Below, in pieces: positions 1 through 7,731 of a stretch of 64,000 bases of DNA. The notes beneath the pieces were generated by a model. The model saw only the letters and a program-made list of their open reading frames with translations. It was not told where the DNA came from and ran no database searches. Origin of the DNA: Paenirhodobacter ferrireducens (lineage in GTDB: Bacteria; Pseudomonadota; Alphaproteobacteria; Rhodobacterales; Rhodobacteraceae); the NCBI RefSeq assembly GCF_004022265.1, contig NZ_SAVB01000010.1:62001-126000 (forward strand), written 5' to 3'. Each line of letters begins with the position of its first letter. Within the stretch, counting starts at the first letter, position 1. Both the position numbers and the translations under genes were made by a program.

Positions 1-798
1 TTCACGCTGCCCGCGCTCGAGGAAGGCGTGCCGATGACGATGCTCGCCCACATGATGAGCTTCGATCTGCTCGAGGACGTGGCCTTCGCCGAGGCGCGGA
101 TCCGGCCGCAGTCGATGGCGGCCGAGGATCTGCTGCACGACATGGGCGCGATCTCGATCTTCGCCACCGACACCCAGGGCATGGGGCGGCTGGCCGAGAA
201 CGTCGCGAAATGCTGGCAGCTCGCCTCGGTGATGAAGGACCGCATCGGCCGCCTGCCCGGGGAGAAAACCGCCCGCGCCGATAACGAGCGGATCCTGCGC
301 TATCTGGCGAAATACACGATCAACCCGGCGATCGCGGCCGGGATCGACCACGAGGTCGGCTCGATCGCGCCGGGCAAGATGGCCGATATCGTGCTGTGGC
401 CCTTCGCCTTCTTCGGCGCGAAACCCGATCTGGTGATCAAGGGCGGCACCATCGTCTGGGCGACGATGGGCGACGGCAACGGCTCCTTCCCCGGGGCGCA
501 GCCGCAGATCCACCGGCCGATGTGGGGCGCGCTTGGCAGCGCGAAACACCGGCTGGGCGTCACCTTCGTCTCGCGGCTGGCGATCGAGGCGGGCACCCAT
601 GCGCGGCTCGGCGTGCTGAAGGACTTCGTGCAGATCCGCTCGGTGCGCGGGCTCGGCAAGCGCGACATGCTGCGCAACGCCGCGCTGCCCGATGTGCAGG
701 TCGATCCGCAGACCTTTGCGGTGACTGCGGACGGCGTGCCGCTGGTGGTGGAACCGGCCCGCGAGGTGCCGCTGGCGCGGAGGTATTTCCTGCGATGA
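1..798 (+). CDS. ureC: Urease alpha subunit, C-terminal part (divergent UreC; 5' end outside window)
   Basis: The frame is open from base 1 and covers about the last 265 residues of UreC, the nickel catalytic subunit that hydrolyses urea to ammonia and carbamate. Family landmarks seen are [13 protein letters not shown], a TDTQGMGR segment with the aspartate that normally binds nickel, [23 protein letters not shown], and the terminal RRYFLR. The mobile flap is unusual: the common VCHHL (Cys319-His320-His321 in Klebsiella numbering) reads LAHMM, so the catalytic histidine is kept while the flap cysteine is Ala and the next His is Met. It is followed by ureG with a 4-base overlap. Family assignment is firm; whether urea is the real substrate is less certain. 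Confidence 0.93.
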   Translation, partial: FTLPALEEGVPMTMLAHMMSFDLLEDVAFAEARIRPQSMAAEDLLHDMGAISIFATDTQGMGRLAENVAKCWQLASVMKDRIGRLPGEKTARADNERILRYLAKYTINPAIAAGIDHEVGSIAPGKMADIVLWPFAFFGAKPDLVIKGGTIVWATMGDGNGSFPGAQPQIHRPMWGALGSAKHRLGVTFVSRLAIEAGTHARLGVLKDFVQIRSVRGLGKRDMLRNAALPDVQVDPQTFAVTADGVPLVVEPAREVPLARRYFLR

Positions 799-1400
799 CC
801 GCGGCACGGGTGGGGATCGGCGGGCCGGTGGGCTCGGGCAAGACGGCGCTGATCGAGGCGATGCTGGGCGAGCTGGCGCGCCAGGGCATCGACACGGCGG
901 TGATCACCAATGATCTGGTGACCGACGAGGATGCCGAACGGCTGCGCCGCGGCGGGCAATTGCCGCCCGACCGGGTGCGCGCGGTGCAGGCCGGGGCCTG
1001 TCCGCACACGGTGATCCGCGAGGACCCGACGCTGAACATGGCCGCGGCCGACCGGCTCGAGGCCGACTATCCCGGGCTCGACCTGATCTTGCTGGAATCG
1101 GGGGGCGATAACCTTGCCTCGACCTTCTCGCCGGACCTCGTCGATTTCTGGATGTTCGTGATCGACGTGGCGGGGGGCGACGACATCCCGCGCAAGAAGG
1201 GGCCGGGCATCGTGCAATCGAACCTGCTGGTCATCAACAAGGTCGATCTGGCGCCGCATGTCGGCGTCGATTTCCCGAAGATGCTGGCCGAGGCGCAGGC
1301 GGTGCGCGGTGGTGCCCCGGTGCTGGCGACGGTCTGTCGCCGCGGCGAGGGCGTGGCCGAGGTCGTCGCCCATCTGCGCCACGAGGTGCTGTTCAAGTGA
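795..1400 (+). CDS. ureG: Urease accessory GTPase UreG
   Basis: UreG is the SIMIBI-class GTPase that energises nickel delivery into urease together with UreD/UreF/UreE. The 201-residue protein has a P-loop GGPVGSGKT (residues 9-17), the nickel-binding CPH motif at 69-71, [17 protein letters not shown], and the guanine-specificity motif NKVD. The usual GVETGGCPH segment reads AVQAGACPH, replacing a conserved Glu with Gln, in keeping with the divergent UreC beside it. The ATG overlaps the ureC stop (ATGA) and the stop overlaps the next start (GTGA), so ureC, ureG and ureD are translationally coupled. ureE and ureF do not lie between ureC and ureG. Confidence 0.95.
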   Translation: MTAARVGIGGPVGSGKTALIEAMLGELARQGIDTAVITNDLVTDEDAERLRRGGQLPPDRVRAVQAGACPHTVIREDPTLNMAAADRLEADYPGLDLILLESGGDNLASTFSPDLVDFWMFVIDVAGGDDIPRKKGPGIVQSNLLVINKVDLAPHVGVDFPKMLAEAQAVRGGAPVLATVCRRGEGVAEVVAHLRHEVLFK

Positions 1401-2176
1401 AGGGCGAGGACATGGCCGCGCGGCCTCAGCTGTCGCTGCGCTTCGGGCGCGCGGCGGACGGCGGCACGGCGCTGCTTGCGCGTCATGTCGAATGGCCCTG
1501 GTCGCTGCCGCGCGGCTATCGGCGGGCGGGGGTGACCGGGCCGCTGACGGTGTTGCCGCAATGCGCGGGGGCGGCGCTGCTGCCGGGCGATCACTGGCGC
1601 CACCACGTCACGCTGCAGCCCGGCGCGTGGGTCGATCTGGTCAGTGCGGGCGCGCTTCTGGTCCATGCCGACCGTGCGGCGCCGCGGCCCGCGCGGTCTG
1701 ACTGGGCCTTCCATGTCGCCGCGGGGGCGGTGCTGCGGCAGATGCCCGACCCGACCGTGCTGATGCCCGGCGCGCAGCTCGCGCAGGAGGTCGAGCTTTG
1801 CCTCGAGCCCGGTGCGGTCGCGATCCTGTTCGACGGGTTTTGCCGCCAGGCCCCCACCGCGCCCGCGGCCGGTGGCGGTTGGCACTCGGCACTGCGGGTC
1901 ACCGACCCGGCCGGGCAGGTGCTGCTGCACGACCGGCAGGCAGTGGACGAGGCCGGGCTGATCGCGCTTGCCGCCCTGCCGGGGCGGGCGGCGGCCTTTG
2001 GCTCGGTCACGTTCTTTGGCCGCGACGATCTGGCCGAGGGGCCGCTTGATCTGCCCGGCGCCTATGCCGCCGCGGCGCGGCTGCGCGGCGGGCTGGGCAC
2101 GGCGATCCGCATCGCGGCGGAGAGCGGAGGCGCGCTTGACCGCGCCTTCCGCCTGCTGCGCGACCACCTCGCCTAG
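1397..2176 (+). CDS. ureD: Urease accessory protein UreD
   Basis: UreD (UreH) is the scaffold that binds apo-urease and receives UreF/UreG during nickel insertion. The 259-residue protein shows the family layout: [19 protein letters not shown] near the start, [23 protein letters not shown], then [12 protein letters not shown] and the late [11 protein letters not shown] segment. It is about the usual length. The GTG at 1397 overlaps the ureG stop; an in-frame ATG at 1412 with GAGGA very close upstream is an alternative start. Having ureG before ureD at the 3' end resembles the actinobacterial ureABCFGD order rather than the ureDABC-EFG order common in alphaproteobacteria, which suggests transfer. 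Confidence 0.85.
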   Translation: MKGEDMAARPQLSLRFGRAADGGTALLARHVEWPWSLPRGYRRAGVTGPLTVLPQCAGAALLPGDHWRHHVTLQPGAWVDLVSAGALLVHADRAAPRPARSDWAFHVAAGAVLRQMPDPTVLMPGAQLAQEVELCLEPGAVAILFDGFCRQAPTAPAAGGGWHSALRVTDPAGQVLLHDRQAVDEAGLIALAALPGRAAAFGSVTFFGRDDLAEGPLDLPGAYAAAARLRGGLGTAIRIAAESGGALDRAFRLLRDHLA

Positions 2177-3624
2177 CCGTGGAACGGCGCAAGGTCGGGG
2201 CGGCGGGTGTGCCAGTCGGTCACCCGCTGGAAGGCGGCACCGGCGCGGAACAGCGTGGCCTCGGCCAGCGCGTGCCCGACCAGCTGGAAGCCGATCGGCG
2301 CGCCGCGGCGGTCGAAGCCGCCGGGCAGGGTCAGCGCCGGGCGGCCGGTGAAATCGGCGGGCGCGGTGAACTTCAGAAGATCGCCGAGGTTCTCGTCGCT
2401 TTCGCCGGCCGAGGGTGCGGCATAGATGTTGTCAAGCTCGGCCACCGGCCCGGTGGTGATCGGCAACAGAACCATGTCGAGACCGTGCATCGCCCGCGCC
2501 ACCGCACCGTTGTAGACCAGCCGCCACTGCATCGCCGCGCCGACCTCCTTCGCCGAAAGCCCGTGGCCGTAATCGAGCAGCGCGGTCAGATGCGGCGCAT
2601 AGCCCGCGCGCTGGTCCGGGAAGCGACCGGCATGGGCCAGCGCCACCTCGATCGCGCAGAGCACCGACCACTGGTCGGTGGCGTCGGCGGGCCAGGGGAA
2701 GGCGACGGGAACGATCTCGGCGCCAAGCGCCTCAAAGGCGGCGATGGCGTCGGCGATCACCGCCGCCGTCTCGGGCGCCACGTTCTCGAGCACCGCGGCG
2801 CGGTCGATGCCGATCCGCAGGCCGCGGACCGGACCGGCGCAGGCGGCAAGGTAATCGGGCACCGGGTCAAGGAGCGCCGTCGGGTCGGCGGGATCGGCCC
2901 CGGCGATCACCGACAGGATCGCGGCGCAATCGGCGGCGCTGCGCGCCATCGGCCCGACATGGTCGAGACTGTCGGCGAGCGCAAAGACCCCGGCGCGGCT
3001 GACCCGGCCCCAGGTGCCCTTCATCCCGGTGATGCCGCAGGCGGCAGAGGGGAAGCGGATCGAGCCGCCGGTGTCCGAGCCGAGCGCGCCGAAGCACAGC
3101 CCCGCCGCGACCGCCACCCCCGAGCCCGAGGAGGACGACCCCGCCCAGCAGGCCGGGTTCCACGGGTTCTTCGGCACCGCCATCTCTGGGTGGTGGCCCG
3201 AATAGGCGCCCTCGGTCATGCCGAGCTTGCCCAGCATCACCGCCCCGGCCTGCTCGAGCCGCGTGGTGACGGTGGCGTTGCGCCCGGTGGCGTTGTCGCG
3301 CAGCAGCGCAAGCCCGGCCGAGGTCGGCGCGAAATCGGTCTCATACAGGTCCTTGAGCGCGAAGGGCACGCCGTGCAGCGGCCCGCGGTCGAGCCCCTTC
3401 GCGCGTTCCTCGGTGGCGATCCGCGCCGCCTCGAGCGCATGCGCGCGGGTCAGCGTGAGATAGGCATTCAACGCCGGATCGACCGCGTCGATGCGGTCAA
3501 GCACCGCCTCGGTCACCTCGAGCGGGCTGGCCGCGCCCGAGGCGATCAGCGCCCGCGTCTCGAGCAGCGAAAGATCGGGGATTTCCCGCGTCGACAGGTC
3601 GACGGCCGTGCAATATGCGTTCAT
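2173..3624 (-). CDS. Amidase signature family hydrolase (GatA-like amidase)
   Basis: A 483-residue amidase-signature enzyme predicted to hydrolyse a carboxamide to acid and ammonia in the cytoplasm. The Ser-cisSer-Lys triad can be placed at Lys91 (PFALKDLYE), Ser164 (in AGSSSSGSG) and Ser188 (GSDTGGSIRFPS), with spacing matching characterised members. GatB and GatC are not nearby and the neighbours are an AmiC-like sensor and a MarR regulator, so this is more likely a catabolic amidase than the GatA subunit of tRNA amidotransferase. The ATG at 3624 is chosen because the family N-terminus begins there; upstream extension enters the AT-rich divergent promoter. Its 3' end overlaps ureD by 4 bases tail to tail. 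The substrate cannot be named. Confidence 0.9.
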   Translation of the reverse strand: MNAYCTAVDLSTREIPDLSLLETRALIASGAASPLEVTEAVLDRIDAVDPALNAYLTLTRAHALEAARIATEERAKGLDRGPLHGVPFALKDLYETDFAPTSAGLALLRDNATGRNATVTTRLEQAGAVMLGKLGMTEGAYSGHHPEMAVPKNPWNPACWAGSSSSGSGVAVAAGLCFGALGSDTGGSIRFPSAACGITGMKGTWGRVSRAGVFALADSLDHVGPMARSAADCAAILSVIAGADPADPTALLDPVPDYLAACAGPVRGLRIGIDRAAVLENVAPETAAVIADAIAAFEALGAEIVPVAFPWPADATDQWSVLCAIEVALAHAGRFPDQRAGYAPHLTALLDYGHGLSAKEVGAAMQWRLVYNGAVARAMHGLDMVLLPITTGPVAELDNIYAAPSAGESDENLGDLLKFTAPADFTGRPALTLPGGFDRRGAPIGFQLVGHALAEATLFRAGAAFQRVTDWHTRRPDLAPFHG

Positions 3625-3635
3625 GACAGACCCAA

Positions 3636-3670
3636 TTTGTTGCTTTTCAATTAGTAGAAAAGTAAACAAA
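3636..3670. promoter_or_regulatory. Imperfect inverted repeat in divergent amidase/AmiC-like promoter region
   Basis: The 202 bases between the two divergent genes start with a clearly AT-rich stretch. In it, TTTGTTGCTTTTC (3636-3648) is answered by GAAAAGTAAACAAA (3657-3670) across an 8-base spacer. The inner six base pairs are perfect and the outer arm is imperfect. It sits directly upstream of the amidase start, where an operator or promoter is expected. It could bind the MarR protein encoded downstream; that link is inference only. Confidence 0.4.
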
Positions 3671-3826
3671 CAATGTATCAACCAAATTGCGGATCTTGCG
3701 CGCTTTCGGGCGAAATTCAGCATTCCCCGGGCCAAAGGCGACCAAAGAATGGGCAAATGTCGCGCAGCACCGGCGACACCCCGCGCGACGTTTGCCGGCC
3801 TGCGCGGGCTGCGACACAGTTGCCGC

Positions 3827-4867
3827 ATGAAAATCGGCTTGATCCTCTCGCATGACGGCCTGGCTGGGCTCTGGACACTCGGGTGCCAGGGCGGCGCGAT
3901 TCTTGCCGCGGCCGAGCTGAACGCCGCGGGCGGCGTGCTGGGCCAGGAAGTCGAGATCGTCCACATCGATTCGGGCGAGACGCAGGAAAGTGCCTTTCAG
4001 GCGGCGCAGCGGCTGGCGATCGACGAGAACGTCGACGCGGTGATCGGCCTGCAGTCGAGCAACCTGCGCCCGGCGGTGCGGCGCGGGCTGGCGGGGCTGG
4101 CCCCCTATATCTACACGCCGCATTACGAAGGCGGCTTTTGCGGCCCGGGCACGGCGACGCTGGGCATCACCGATGCCGAGGTGCTGATCCCCAGCCTCGA
4201 CTGGATGTTCAGCCACCGGCGTGCGCGCCGCTTCTTCTTCGTCGGCAATCGCTACATCTGGCCGCGCGTGGCCCATGGCACGACGGAAACCGCGATCCGG
4301 ATGATCGGCGGCGACTTCGTCGGCGACGCCTTCGTGTCGCTGGGCGCGCGCGACTATGACGAGACCCTGCTGAAGATCGCGCGGGCGCGCCCCGACGTGG
4401 TGGTGGTGGCGATGCTGGGCGAGGATTCGGTCTGCTTCAACCGCGCCTTCGCCGATGCCGGGCTGAGCCGGCGGATCATCCGCCTCAACCTCGCCTTCGA
4501 GGAAACGCAGCTTCTGGGCGTGTCCGAGGGCTGTTCCGAGAACCTGTTCGCCGCACAGGCCTATTTCGATTCGAGCCGCGGCCACAACCGCGACGATCTG
4601 GCCGCGCGCTATGAAAGCTGCTTCTCGGGCGAATTGCCGTCGATGACCACGAACACGGTCAACTGTTACGACGCGATCTATCTGGTGGCGGCGCTGGCCG
4701 ACCGGATCGGCCGGGTCGACGGCCATCTGATGGCGCGCTTCCTGCGCGACCGGTTGCCGCGGGCCGCGGCCTATCGGCTGATCGGGCGCAGCGATGCCGA
4801 TGCGGGCGTGCGCCTGGCCGAGGCCGAGGGGGTGGAGTTCCAGGTGCGGGAGACCTTCATGGCCTGA
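3827..4867 (+). CDS. AmiC-like periplasmic-binding-fold protein without signal peptide
   Basis: This 346-residue protein has the type I periplasmic-binding fold of the leucine/amide-binding family: MKIGLILSHDGLAGLW, AELNAAGGVLGQEVEIV, and PYIYTPHYEGG, which resembles the YPTPYEG ligand region of the amide sensor AmiC. It begins directly with the first beta strand and has no signal peptide, as in AmiC, which works in the cytoplasm as a ligand-responsive negative regulator. It is divergent from the amidase, so it probably senses the amide substrate. No AmiR-type ANTAR antiterminator is visible; a MarR gene follows 116 bases downstream. An upstream in-frame ATG near 3749 would add a non-homologous tail, so 3827 is preferred. 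Confidence 0.75.
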   Translation: MKIGLILSHDGLAGLWTLGCQGGAILAAAELNAAGGVLGQEVEIVHIDSGETQESAFQAAQRLAIDENVDAVIGLQSSNLRPAVRRGLAGLAPYIYTPHYEGGFCGPGTATLGITDAEVLIPSLDWMFSHRRARRFFFVGNRYIWPRVAHGTTETAIRMIGGDFVGDAFVSLGARDYDETLLKIARARPDVVVVAMLGEDSVCFNRAFADAGLSRRIIRLNLAFEETQLLGVSEGCSENLFAAQAYFDSSRGHNRDDLAARYESCFSGELPSMTTNTVNCYDAIYLVAALADRIGRVDGHLMARFLRDRLPRAAAYRLIGRSDADAGVRLAEAEGVEFQVRETFMA

Positions 4868-4983
4868 TCGGCAAAATTGGCATTGCGGGCGGGCCTGCGC
4901 AGAACCGGCGCAAATCCCATGGATTTATTTTTTTGAAACTGCTACTATCAAAAACGCATTAGATTAATCGGCACAGTAGTCAC

Positions 4984-5403
4984 ATGGCGGATCAAAAGCT
5001 CACCGAGCAGATCGGATATCTCATCGCCCGCGCCAATCGCCTGATCGAGGACGATCTGGCGCGCCGGCTTCAGCCCGGCGGCATCGCGATCGAACAGTTT
5101 CGCGTGCTCAAGGCGCTCGAGCAGGACGGGCCGACACCGATGGGGCAGCTGGCCGAGAAGGTGCTGGTCGAGCCCGCCACGCTGACCAAGATCATCGACC
5201 GGATGGTGCGTGAAAGCCTCGTGTTCCGCGTGCCCGACGAGAAGGACCGCCGCAAGGTGCGCATCGCGCTGGCGGCGGCCGGGGTGGCCATGTGCCGCAA
5301 GCTGCGCGATGTCAGCGGCGATCACGAAAAGCACATCGCCGAGACCTTCAGCGACGGTCAGTTGCAGGAGATGCGGCGCATCCTGTCCGAGCTGGGCACC
5401 TGA
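4984..5403 (+). CDS. MarR-family transcriptional regulator
   Basis: A 139-residue winged-helix repressor of the MarR family. The core runs from LKALEQDGPTPMGQLAEKVLVEPATLTKIIDRMVRESLV into the wing VPDEKDRRKVRIAL, with the conserved D-x-R-R-K in the beta hairpin, flanked by dimerisation helices. The 116 bases before it are AT-rich and may carry its own promoter. It follows the AmiC-like gene in the same direction and may control the amidase, which would replace the missing AmiR. The effector is unknown. Confidence 0.88.
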   Translation: MADQKLTEQIGYLIARANRLIEDDLARRLQPGGIAIEQFRVLKALEQDGPTPMGQLAEKVLVEPATLTKIIDRMVRESLVFRVPDEKDRRKVRIALAAAGVAMCRKLRDVSGDHEKHIAETFSDGQLQEMRRILSELGT

Positions 5404-5415
5404 CGCGGCCCCCGG

Positions 5416-6441
5416 TCAGGCGCTTTCGCGCGGCACCAGACAGCCGGTGAAGGCGCGGTCGAAATCGCGCTCCTCGCTGCTTTCCAGCACCTCGACCAGA
5501 TAGTCCGCCATTTCGGTCAGCGGCTGGCGATAGGTGGTTAACCGGTAATTCGGGCTGCGGCACTGCGGCACGTCGTCGAAGCCGGTGACGGCAATGTCCT
5601 CGGGGATGCGCAGGCCGAGCTTGTGCCGGATCACGTCCACCGCACCGATGGCAAGCGCGTCGTTCTCGCACACCAGCACATCGGGCATCTCGGACCGGGG
5701 GCGGTTGCCCAGCACCGCGGTCACCACCGCCTCGGCCTGGATCGGGTCATAGGCCGGGACCTCGGCGCTTTCGGGCTCGGTGCCGAAATGGGCCTTCCAG
5801 CGCGACAGGAAGGTTTCCTTGCGCGACAGATGCGCCGAAACGGTGCGCGGCCCGGCCAGGAAGAACGGCCGGCGATAGCCGCGGGCGCGGACGTAATCGG
5901 CGATCTCGGTCATCGCCGCCACGTCGTCCACCGCGATCGAGATCGTGTCGGGGTTTTGCGAGGTGCGCGCGAAGATGATCAGCTTGCGGAAACGGCGGGC
6001 GTGCTGAGCCGCGGCCAGCGTCTCGTCGTCGAACTGGATGCCGATCAGGATCACCGCATCGACCCGGCGCTGGCTGGCGTTCAACAGCGCATGGCCGGTG
6101 TCGTCGCGGTCGAGCGTGTTGACCAGAAGCGTGTCCCAGCCGTGCTTGCGCAGGATCCGGGTCAGCCGCTCCATCATCACCAGCTTGTGCGGGTTGGCGA
6201 AATCGTCGACCAGCAGCGCCACCAGGTTCGAGCGGTCGGAGGCCAGCGAGGCGGCGCGCAGGTCGGGCACATAGCCCAGCGTCTGCGCCGCCTCCATCAC
6301 CTTGTCGCGCGTGCGCGGCGAGATCGAGGCGTCCTTCTTGAACGCCCGGTTGACCGTCCAGCGCGAGACGCCGGCCGCCGTCGCCACGTCATCGGCCGTC
6401 ACATTGGCGTCGGGGCCCGTCTTGCCGCGGTGCTGAGTCAT
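5416..6441 (-). CDS. LacI-family repressor of the inositol operon
   Basis: A 341-residue LacI/GalR regulator. Residues about 14-65 form the HTH (VTADDVATAAGVSRWTVNRAFKKD and the hinge helix region ending in TLGYVPD), followed by a sugar-binding periplasmic-fold domain with the C-terminal VTGFDDVPQCRSPNYRLTTYRQP typical of the family. The ATG at 6441 has an excellent AGGAGG at optimal spacing; an upstream extension would have none. It is divergent from inositol dehydrogenase, and two identical palindromes lie in the shared promoter, so it is inferred to repress the inositol genes until inositol or an intermediate binds. Confidence 0.92.
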   Translation of the reverse strand: MTQHRGKTGPDANVTADDVATAAGVSRWTVNRAFKKDASISPRTRDKVMEAAQTLGYVPDLRAASLASDRSNLVALLVDDFANPHKLVMMERLTRILRKHGWDTLLVNTLDRDDTGHALLNASQRRVDAVILIGIQFDDETLAAAQHARRFRKLIIFARTSQNPDTISIAVDDVAAMTEIADYVRARGYRRPFFLAGPRTVSAHLSRKETFLSRWKAHFGTEPESAEVPAYDPIQAEAVVTAVLGNRPRSEMPDVLVCENDALAIGAVDVIRHKLGLRIPEDIAVTGFDDVPQCRSPNYRLTTYRQPLTEMADYLVEVLESSEERDFDRAFTGCLVPRESA

Positions 6442-6513
6442 CGGTCCTCCTGCGCTGGTTCTATGCTCTCCTTCTCCGAAGATACATGGAAAATCCGGCG
6501 CGGCGAGGAAATC

Positions 6514-6527
6514 TGCACGCGCGTGCA
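6514..6527. promoter_or_regulatory. LacI-type operator 1 (perfect 14-bp palindrome)
   Basis: TGCACGCGCGTGCA is a perfect palindrome with the central CG expected of LacI-family operators. It lies in the divergent promoter between the LacI gene and iolG. An identical copy follows with a centre-to-centre distance of 23 bases. Confidence 0.85.
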
Positions 6528-6536
6528 AAAATCTGT

Positions 6537-6550
6537 TGCACGCGCGTGCA
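6537..6550. promoter_or_regulatory. LacI-type operator 2 (identical palindrome)
   Basis: This is the second copy of TGCACGCGCGTGCA, also followed by AA as in copy 1. Two operators about two helical turns apart would allow two repressor dimers to bind on nearly the same DNA face and shut both divergent promoters. Confidence 0.85.
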
Positions 6551-6607
6551 AATGGCGTGATGGTAGCGCCATCACCGGGACGAGTCGCCCGGGTCTGGGA
6601 GGACGTC

Positions 6608-7615
6608 ATGCTGAAAGTCGCGTTGCTCGGCGCTGGCCGGATCGGTCAGGTGCACGCAAAATCCATCCTTGCGAATGCCGAAAGCGCGCTTGTCGCGATT
6701 GCCGACGTGAATGCGGCGGCGGCGCAGGCACTCGCCGCCGAAGTGGGCGCCGAGGTGCGCAGCGTCGAGGCGATCCTGGCCGATCCGGCGATCGACGCGG
6801 TGCTGATCGCGACCTCGACCGACACCCATTCCGCGCTCATCGAACGCGCGACGGCCGCCGGCAAGGCGGTGCTGTGCGAAAAGCCGGTCGATCTGTCGCT
6901 TGAGCGCGCGCTGGCCTGTCAGGCGGCGACGGCGGGCAATGGCGCGCCGGTGATGATCGGCTTCAACCGCCGCTTCGACCCGAATTTCGCCGCGCTGAAG
7001 GCCGCCTTCGACCGTGGCGAGATCGGCAAGGGCGAGCTGCTGGCGATCACCTCCTTCGATCCGGCGCCGCCGCCGGTCAGCTATGTGCGGGTCTCGGGCG
7101 GGCTGTTCCGCGACATGATGATCCACGACTTCGACATGGCCTGCTGGATCATGGGCGGAGCGCCGGCGGTGGTGAGCGCCACCGGCTCGGCGATCGTCGA
7201 TCCGGAAATCGGCGCGGCGGGCGATGTCGACACCGCAGTGGTGACGCTGACCTGGGCCGACGGCCGCCTCGCCGTCATCAAGAACTCGCGCCGGGCGGGC
7301 TATGGCTATGACCAGCGGCTCGAGCTGCTGGGCTCGGGCGGGCTACTGTCGGCGCAGAACGTTCTGGAAAACACCGTGCAGAAGATCACGACGGCGGGCG
7401 TCAGCTCGGCCAAGCCCGTGTATTTCTTCCTCGAGCGCTACATGCGTGCCTACGAGGCGGAATGGAGCGCCTTCGTCACTGCGGTGAAAGCTGGCACGGC
7501 GATGCCGGTACCGCTGGCCGAGGGGGTTGCGGCGCTGGCCTGCGCCGAGGCCGCGACGCGGGCCGCGCAAAGCGGGCGCGCCGCGGCGATCACCGCCGAC
7601 ATGCTCGGCGGCTGA
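6608..7615 (+). CDS. iolG: Inositol 2-dehydrogenase (Gfo/Idh/MocA family)
   Basis: Oxidises myo-inositol to 2-keto-myo-inositol (scyllo-inosose) with NAD, the first catabolic step. The 335-residue protein has the Rossmann motif LLGAGRIGQVH at the N-terminus, the EKPVDL motif with Lys92, and Asp169/His173 in the RDMMIHDFD segment, matching the catalytic Lys-Asp-His arrangement of characterised inositol dehydrogenases. GGGAGG lies 5 bases before the ATG. It is the first gene of the operon after the operators and is followed by the binding-protein gene after 116 bases. Confidence 0.93.
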   Translation: MLKVALLGAGRIGQVHAKSILANAESALVAIADVNAAAAQALAAEVGAEVRSVEAILADPAIDAVLIATSTDTHSALIERATAAGKAVLCEKPVDLSLERALACQAATAGNGAPVMIGFNRRFDPNFAALKAAFDRGEIGKGELLAITSFDPAPPPVSYVRVSGGLFRDMMIHDFDMACWIMGGAPAVVSATGSAIVDPEIGAAGDVDTAVVTLTWADGRLAVIKNSRRAGYGYDQRLELLGSGGLLSAQNVLENTVQKITTAGVSSAKPVYFFLERYMRAYEAEWSAFVTAVKAGTAMPVPLAEGVAALACAEAATRAAQSGRAAAITADMLGG

Positions 7616-7627
7616 GGAAATCCCGGG

Positions 7628-7641
7628 CGCCCGGCCGGGCG
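7628..7641 (+). repeat. GC-rich palindrome between iolG and the binding-protein gene
   Basis: CGCCCGGCCGGGCG is a perfect 14-base palindrome 13 bases after the iolG stop. The remaining 90 bases of the gap hold further GC-rich partial complementarity but no T-run. It may protect or separate the upstream mRNA segment. Confidence 0.5.
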
Positions 7642-7731
7642 TCACGGGGGCTGCCCCGGAGCATGAGGCGCCGGGGCGCGGGGCGGCGAGGAGGGCCGCT
7701 CCGGGGTACAAGAGGACACTGGGAGGAGACC

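Noticed and set aside
300-2167. Long minus-strand open frames opposite ureC, ureG and ureD
   Set aside because: They mirror the real genes in a high-GC genome, lack ribosome binding sites and have Arg-rich low-complexity products.
2173-3624. GatA subunit of glutamyl-tRNA amidotransferase
   Set aside because: gatB and gatC are not adjacent, and the gene sits with an AmiC-like sensor and a regulator, which fits a catabolic amidase.
3827-4867. ABC transporter substrate-binding protein for amino acids or amides
   Set aside because: There is no signal peptide or lipobox, and no permease or ATPase genes are nearby. Absence of export and the AmiC-like region favour a cytoplasmic sensor.
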